A DNA stretch of 64,000 bases. It comes from Clostridiales bacterium. GTDB taxonomy: Bacteria; Bacillota; Clostridia; Peptostreptococcales; Anaerovoracaceae. This document shows, piece by piece, positions 60,715 to 64,000 of the stretch (positions within the stretch are counted from its first letter, which is position 1; every line of letters begins with the position of its first letter). The notes under the pieces were generated by a model, which saw only the letters and a list, made by a program, of their open reading frames with translations, was not told the origin of the DNA and did not search any database. The stretch spans positions 1 through 64,000 of the forward strand of contig QXXF01000005.1 in the NCBI GenBank assembly GCA_009911365.1, read 5' to 3'. The translations under genes were made by a program, and so were the position numbers.

Positions 60715-62385
60715 ATGGTGAAGGGAGGAACAGTGCCATTAAACAGAAGGGAACGAATTTGGAAAGTCGGAGTATACATTCGGCTGTCCGTAGCGGATGG
60801 AAATGACGAAAGTTTGAGCGTATCTAACCAAAGGGAGATTCTGAATACGTTTCTAAAACGGAATTTTGAGGACTTGTATGAAATTACCGATTATTACATA
60901 GACGATGGAATTTCCGGAACAACGGAAGATGTGCGCGAGAGCTTTCAACGGATGGTCTACGACATCACAAAAAGACGGGTCAATTGCGTGATTTGTAAAA
61001 ACCTGGAACGGATTTTCCGAAACTATGCAGCGCAGGGATACTATTTAGAAGAGTTTTTTCCATTACATGGAGTACGCTTTATTGCTTTGGAAAGTCCGAT
61101 GATCGACACCTTGAAGCAGCCAGATATTGTCCAAGGCTACGAAATTCCCATCAAAGGAATCTTTAATGATCGATTCGCTCAAAAGACTTCGATGGAGGTA
61201 AGGCGCACGTTCAAAAAGATGGGAGAGCAGGGACAATTCCTGGGCGGTTTCGCACCGTATGGCTATATCCGTAATCCAGAGGACAAGTATCATTTTCTGA
61301 TCGATGAAGAGGCCGCGGATGTGGTGCGGCTGATCTTTCATCTGTATGTGGCAGAAGGATGCAGCCTAGCGGAAATCACGCGAAGATTAAACGATAAGGG
61401 AATCCCGAACCCAACCAGACACAAACGGATGAACGGAATGAATTATCGGAATCCTTATAGCGATAAATCTCCCACAAATCTATGGAGCACCACCACTGTC
61501 AAACATATTTTGCAGAACCAGACTTATTTGGGACGCATGGTGACAGGGAAAACCGCGATGGTTAGCTATAAAGTGCATAAAGCGGTTCCAGTGCAGCGGG
61601 AAAATTGGAACGTCAAAGAAGACATGCATGAAAAAATCGTTGATCAGGACATCTTTGACAAAGCGCAAAAACGACTGGGCAGCAGGCAAAGGGCAGTGAG
61701 CAAGACAGGAAAGGTTCATCTGTTGTCAGGGTTGATCCGGTGCGCGGACTGCGGAGCATCCATGCAGAGACGGCATTCATCGAAGATTATCTATTTCGGA
61801 TGCTCCACGTATTATCGGGCATCTAAAAAAGAATGCACGAACCATCTGATTCGAGAAGATAAAGTGCATGGGATTCTGCTTAAAATCATTCAGGCGCATA
61901 TTCAGGAATTTTGTAATATTCCAGAAGTTCTGCAAGGCATAGAGATTCATCGAAGGTTGGAAAAGGTACGCCAGAAAAAAGAGGACGAGCGAAAACGGCT
62001 GAAAGCGGAGTTAGAGCGCTTGGCTAATCTGGAGGATGAAATCTACGCAGACTGGAAACAGGGAGTGATTTCCAAAGAGCAATTCTTACGATTGAAACGA
62101 AAATCTGAAGGAGATGCCGAGCGGCTGGAAAAACAGATATGGGACATGGAAAAAGAAATAGAGGCCACTCGAAGAGGCGGAGAAAAAGAGTCCAAACTCT
62201 GTGAGACGTTTCAAAAGTATCAAAATATCCAGAAGCTAGATCGAGAACTCGTGCAGGATTTAATTGAAAAAGTTGAGATTCATCACGATAAGAGCATTAC
62301 CATCTACTTTAAATTTCAAGATGAAACAGATGCGGTAAAAAGCTCGCAGATATCAGTAGATCTACAAAATCAACAAACAATGTAG
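60715..62385 (+). CDS. large serine recombinase (integrase)
   Basis: The 556-residue protein has an N-terminal resolvase domain with the nucleophile Ser25 in YIRLSVAD, SNQREIL and the DDGISGT motif. A recombinase domain follows (GQFLGGFAPYGYIRNPEDKY broken, LAEITRRLNDKGIPNP). A zinc ribbon (RCADCGASM) then precedes a long coiled coil (residues ~415-500). It belongs to the TndX/TnpX type. GTG 60733 is an alternative start with GGGAGG before it. It ends 33 bases before attR and should catalyse integration and excision of the element. Confidence 0.94.
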   Translation: MVKGGTVPLNRRERIWKVGVYIRLSVADGNDESLSVSNQREILNTFLKRNFEDLYEITDYYIDDGISGTTEDVRESFQRMVYDITKRRVNCVICKNLERIFRNYAAQGYYLEEFFPLHGVRFIALESPMIDTLKQPDIVQGYEIPIKGIFNDRFAQKTSMEVRRTFKKMGEQGQFLGGFAPYGYIRNPEDKYHFLIDEEAADVVRLIFHLYVAEGCSLAEITRRLNDKGIPNPTRHKRMNGMNYRNPYSDKSPTNLWSTTTVKHILQNQTYLGRMVTGKTAMVSYKVHKAVPVQRENWNVKEDMHEKIVDQDIFDKAQKRLGSRQRAVSKTGKVHLLSGLIRCADCGASMQRRHSSKIIYFGCSTYYRASKKECTNHLIREDKVHGILLKIIQAHIQEFCNIPEVLQGIEIHRRLEKVRQKKEDERKRLKAELERLANLEDEIYADWKQGVISKEQFLRLKRKSEGDAERLEKQIWDMEKEIEATRRGGEKESKLCETFQKYQNIQKLDRELVQDLIEKVEIHHDKSITIYFKFQDETDAVKSSQISVDLQNQQTM

Positions 62386-62417
62386 TGCTTTCAATACGTG
62401 CATAACGACACGACACG

Positions 62418-62419
62418 AC
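62418..62419 (+). other. right attachment junction (attR), core AC
   Basis: Element sequence ACACG-AC meets chromosomal AGGCCCCATGGG. Joining the base after this AC to 45377 restores the GST-GPMGNC reading frame. Confidence 0.7.
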
Positions 62420-63254
62420 AGGCCCCATGGGAAACTGCCTAGCCTACGGAAACGGCTGCTGCATGTGTATCCTGCGCTGCCCGGCTTTCGGCCCCAGGGT
62501 CAGCATCACCCAAAAAGCAGGCAAAAGCGACATCATGGGCAGGAGAAAAGATGGTGCGTTCGGCGCTTTCAGCGGCTCCGGGAAGCTAGAGAAAAATTCT
62601 CTTTCCCAGGAGATCCGCCAGCGGCTGGACGAATACGGCGTGGCCATTATCCCGGTGCCAAAAGAAGAGATCGTCAGGGAAAAACTGGAACTGAAGGTCT
62701 GCCAGCAGTATGCGCTCAACGAATATGCGGAAAACATCATCTTGCTGGATACCGGGTACGCCAAGATCATGACACCGTTTTTTCCGCTGGAAAAACTGCG
62801 AAAGGTGCCAGGTTTTGAAAATGCCAGGTACGTGGACCCTTATGCGGGTGGCAAGGGAAATTCCATCCGTTACCTTTCTGTGGCCGAGCGGGACAATTCC
62901 ATGAAGGCCGCAGGCATCGAAAATATATTTTGCGGCGGCGAAAAATCAGGCCTTTTCGTTGGCCACACGGAAGCCATTTCCACTGGAAGCCTGGCGGGCC
63001 ACAATGCGGTGCGGTACTTAAAAGGCATGAAACTGTTGGAGCTTCCCATCGGCCTTGCCATTGGCGATCTGATTTCTTTTGCCAACAAAAACCTGGAAAG
63101 CGAAGACGGCCTCATGACCAGGTACACCTTCGCCGGAGCCGAATATTTCAAACGTATGAAAGAAAAGGGGCTTTACTCCACGGATCCCGGAGAGATCAGG
63201 GAGCGGGTAAAGCGATATGGTCTGGAAGACATTTATGGCGAAAAACTGATCTGA
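62420..63254 (+). pseudogene. 3' part of the interrupted FAD-dependent oxidoreductase
   Basis: The sequence continues the gene begun at 44923: GPMGNCLAYGNGCCMCILRC, then SITQKAGKSD, DPYAGGKGNSIRY and a C-terminal GGEKSGLFVGHTEAI flavin-binding region. An ATG at 62427 opens a 275-residue frame, but there is no ribosome binding site and the FAD-binding N-terminus is missing, so it is not expected to function alone. Cys-rich CxxxC motifs may bind a metal or cluster. Confidence 0.88.
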
Positions 63255-63268
63255 TGCCTGCTGTTCCC

Positions 63269-63299
63269 CGCACTGCGTTCCTTTCTGACAGAGTGCGGT
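63269..63299. terminator. hairpin between convergent genes
   Basis: CCGCACT (63269-63275) pairs with AGTGCGG (63293-63299), followed by TTTCC. Confidence 0.55.
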
Positions 63300-63325
63300 T
63301 TCCTGTCTAAAGGGTGCGGTCGTTT

Positions 63326-64000
63326 CTATGCGCCTGGAACGCTGGCGTGCAGCACCACGGAGCTTTTGAACACGCCGTCAGATTCTTCGAACCAGGCGCT
63401 CCCATCATACTTTTTGGCTAAGGCAGACAGGGAAGAAAGGCCGATTCCCTTTCTGCCATTTTTTGTGGAAATAAACCGGCCGTTTCGTCCTTGCCTTGTT
63501 TTTCCGCAGCTATTGTCAATGGCTGCCGCCAGTTTATTGTCATCTGCCATCAAGCTCACTTGAACCCATTTTTTCCCTGATTCCTGACGCTGGCAACCCT
63601 CCACTGCGTTTTCTAGAATGTTTCCCAGCAATACGCAGACATCGGAGGTTGGAATGAAAAGCTGTTCTGGAAGGCGGGCGTCCACGTTCAGTTCAATGGC
63701 GTAGCGAGCCGCCAGGTTCTCATAATGATTGAGGATCAAGTTGACGGCAGGATTGGCGCAGTAAGAAACGGCTTCCTCCCGGGCTTCTGCGTTCGCGTAT
63801 TCTTTTAAATATGCCATGGCACTAGCATAATCCTGCTTTTCCAAATAACCGGACAGCAGCTGGAGATGATGACGCAGGTCGTGACGCGTCCGCTTTGTGG
63901 TTTCCACCTGTTCTGACAACAGAGAATAATATTGCTCCCGAAACCGCAGCTCCAAATTTTGTTCCCGCAATGCGGCGTTGTCAGCAATGCCCCGCAGCAA
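63326..64000 (-). CDS. GHKL sensor histidine kinase, C-terminal part (cut by window edge)
   Basis: The 224 residues visible have the phospho-acceptor helix KRTRHDLRHHLQLLSGYL, NPAVNLILNHY, and a GHKL ATPase domain with LLGNILENAVEGC and NGRKGIGLSSL. This is typical of AgrC-like peptide-sensing kinases paired with LytTR regulators. The membrane sensor part lies beyond the window. Confidence 0.85.
   Translation of the reverse strand: MLRGIADNAALREQNLELRFREQYYSLLSEQVETTKRTRHDLRHHLQLLSGYLEKQDYASAMAYLKEYANAEAREEAVSYCANPAVNLILNHYENLAARYAIELNVDARLPEQLFIPTSDVCVLLGNILENAVEGCQRQESGKKWVQVSLMADDNKLAAAIDNSCGKTRQGRNGRFISTKNGRKGIGLSSLSALAKKYDGSAWFEESDGVFKSSVVLHASVPGA

Larger units (their letters stand above)
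45378..62419 (+). mobile_element. ~17-kb integrative element carrying a large serine recombinase
   Basis: Removing 17,042 bp restores one oxidoreductase gene exactly in frame. Cargo and maintenance genes are ParA-ParB, RelB/RelE, DUF5688, sortase B, XRE regulators, GTPase pair, M23 peptidase, IS110, sigma-like factor, HTH_16 protein and the recombinase at the right end. No relaxase, coupling protein or type IV secretion gene is visible. Many cargo genes are truncated relics, so it looks like a reduced conjugative element that may still excise or be mobilised in trans. Confidence 0.85.

Noticed and set aside
45378-62419. A functional CRISPR array or complete cas operon in the element
   Set aside because: Only frameshifted cas2-like fragments were found; no regularly spaced repeats were seen in the element or elsewhere in the window.

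Overview
The window looks like a chromosomal segment of a strictly anaerobic, fermentative Clostridia member (Bacillota), perhaps close to the Anaerovoracaceae / Family XIII group. This rests on strong AGGAGG-type ribosome binding sites, a 4-hydroxybutyryl-CoA dehydratase with an acetoacetyl-CoA thiolysis module, a TbADH/CbADH-type NADP secondary alcohol dehydrogenase, YerC, and Big_2-domain surface proteins. The genus is inference. No rRNA, tRNA or CRISPR array was recognised.

Layout. 0-1.6 kb is a gene-poor patch with a nuclease-like gene flanked by short palindromic repeats. 1.7-12.6 kb is a dense plus-strand housekeeping run: YerC, Sfp-type PPTase, EamA transporter, metallo-beta-lactamase-fold protein, RecX, TcdA, macrodomain, metallophosphoesterase, DeoB, pyrimidine-nucleoside phosphorylase, then a TetM-like GTPase fused to a YacP/Rae1-like NYN nuclease. 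12.6-13.0 kb carries a small DnaA-box cluster. 13.0-18.7 kb holds a small regulatory set, a putative metalloprotease, an AIM24 protein, a saccharopine-dehydrogenase-like enzyme and a decayed AAA/PD-(D/E)XK gene.

18.9-28.7 kb is a catabolic operon behind a near-perfect sigma-54 promoter: CaiB/BaiF CoA-transferase, DUF805, an Nramp-related transporter lacking the metal motifs, Zn-alcohol dehydrogenase, SDR, AbfD-type radical dehydratase, thiolase, 3-hydroxyacyl-CoA dehydrogenase and crotonase. Together they could import and activate a 4-hydroxy acid, dehydrate it to an enoyl-CoA and cleave it to acetyl-CoA. 29-45 kb has a Big_2 surface protein, a two-component system, two sodium:solute symporters (one coupled to a 55-residue micro-protein), a CorC/HlyC protein, SecA and a secondary alcohol dehydrogenase.

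45.38-62.42 kb is a mobile element of about 17,042 bp that splits an FAD-dependent oxidoreductase gene. The two halves rejoin in frame (429 residues) once the element is removed at an AC dinucleotide, and a large serine recombinase lies next to the right end. Cargo: a fused ParA-ParB gene, a RelB/RelE module, DUF5688, sortase B, duplicated XRE genes, two tandem dynamin-like GTPases with a small Cys-containing protein, an SH3/M23 peptidase, an IS110 transposase, a sigma-like factor and many gene relics. Two copies of a repeat of about 265 bp, each with a frameshifted cas2 relic, flank the GTPase module. No relaxase or type IV secretion gene is visible, so it looks like a decayed integrative element. 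The window ends with the C-terminal part of a GHKL sensor kinase.

Several reading frames are broken by single-base changes in A-tracts (17.5, 47.0 and 55.0 kb), which could be real decay, slippage or assembly error.
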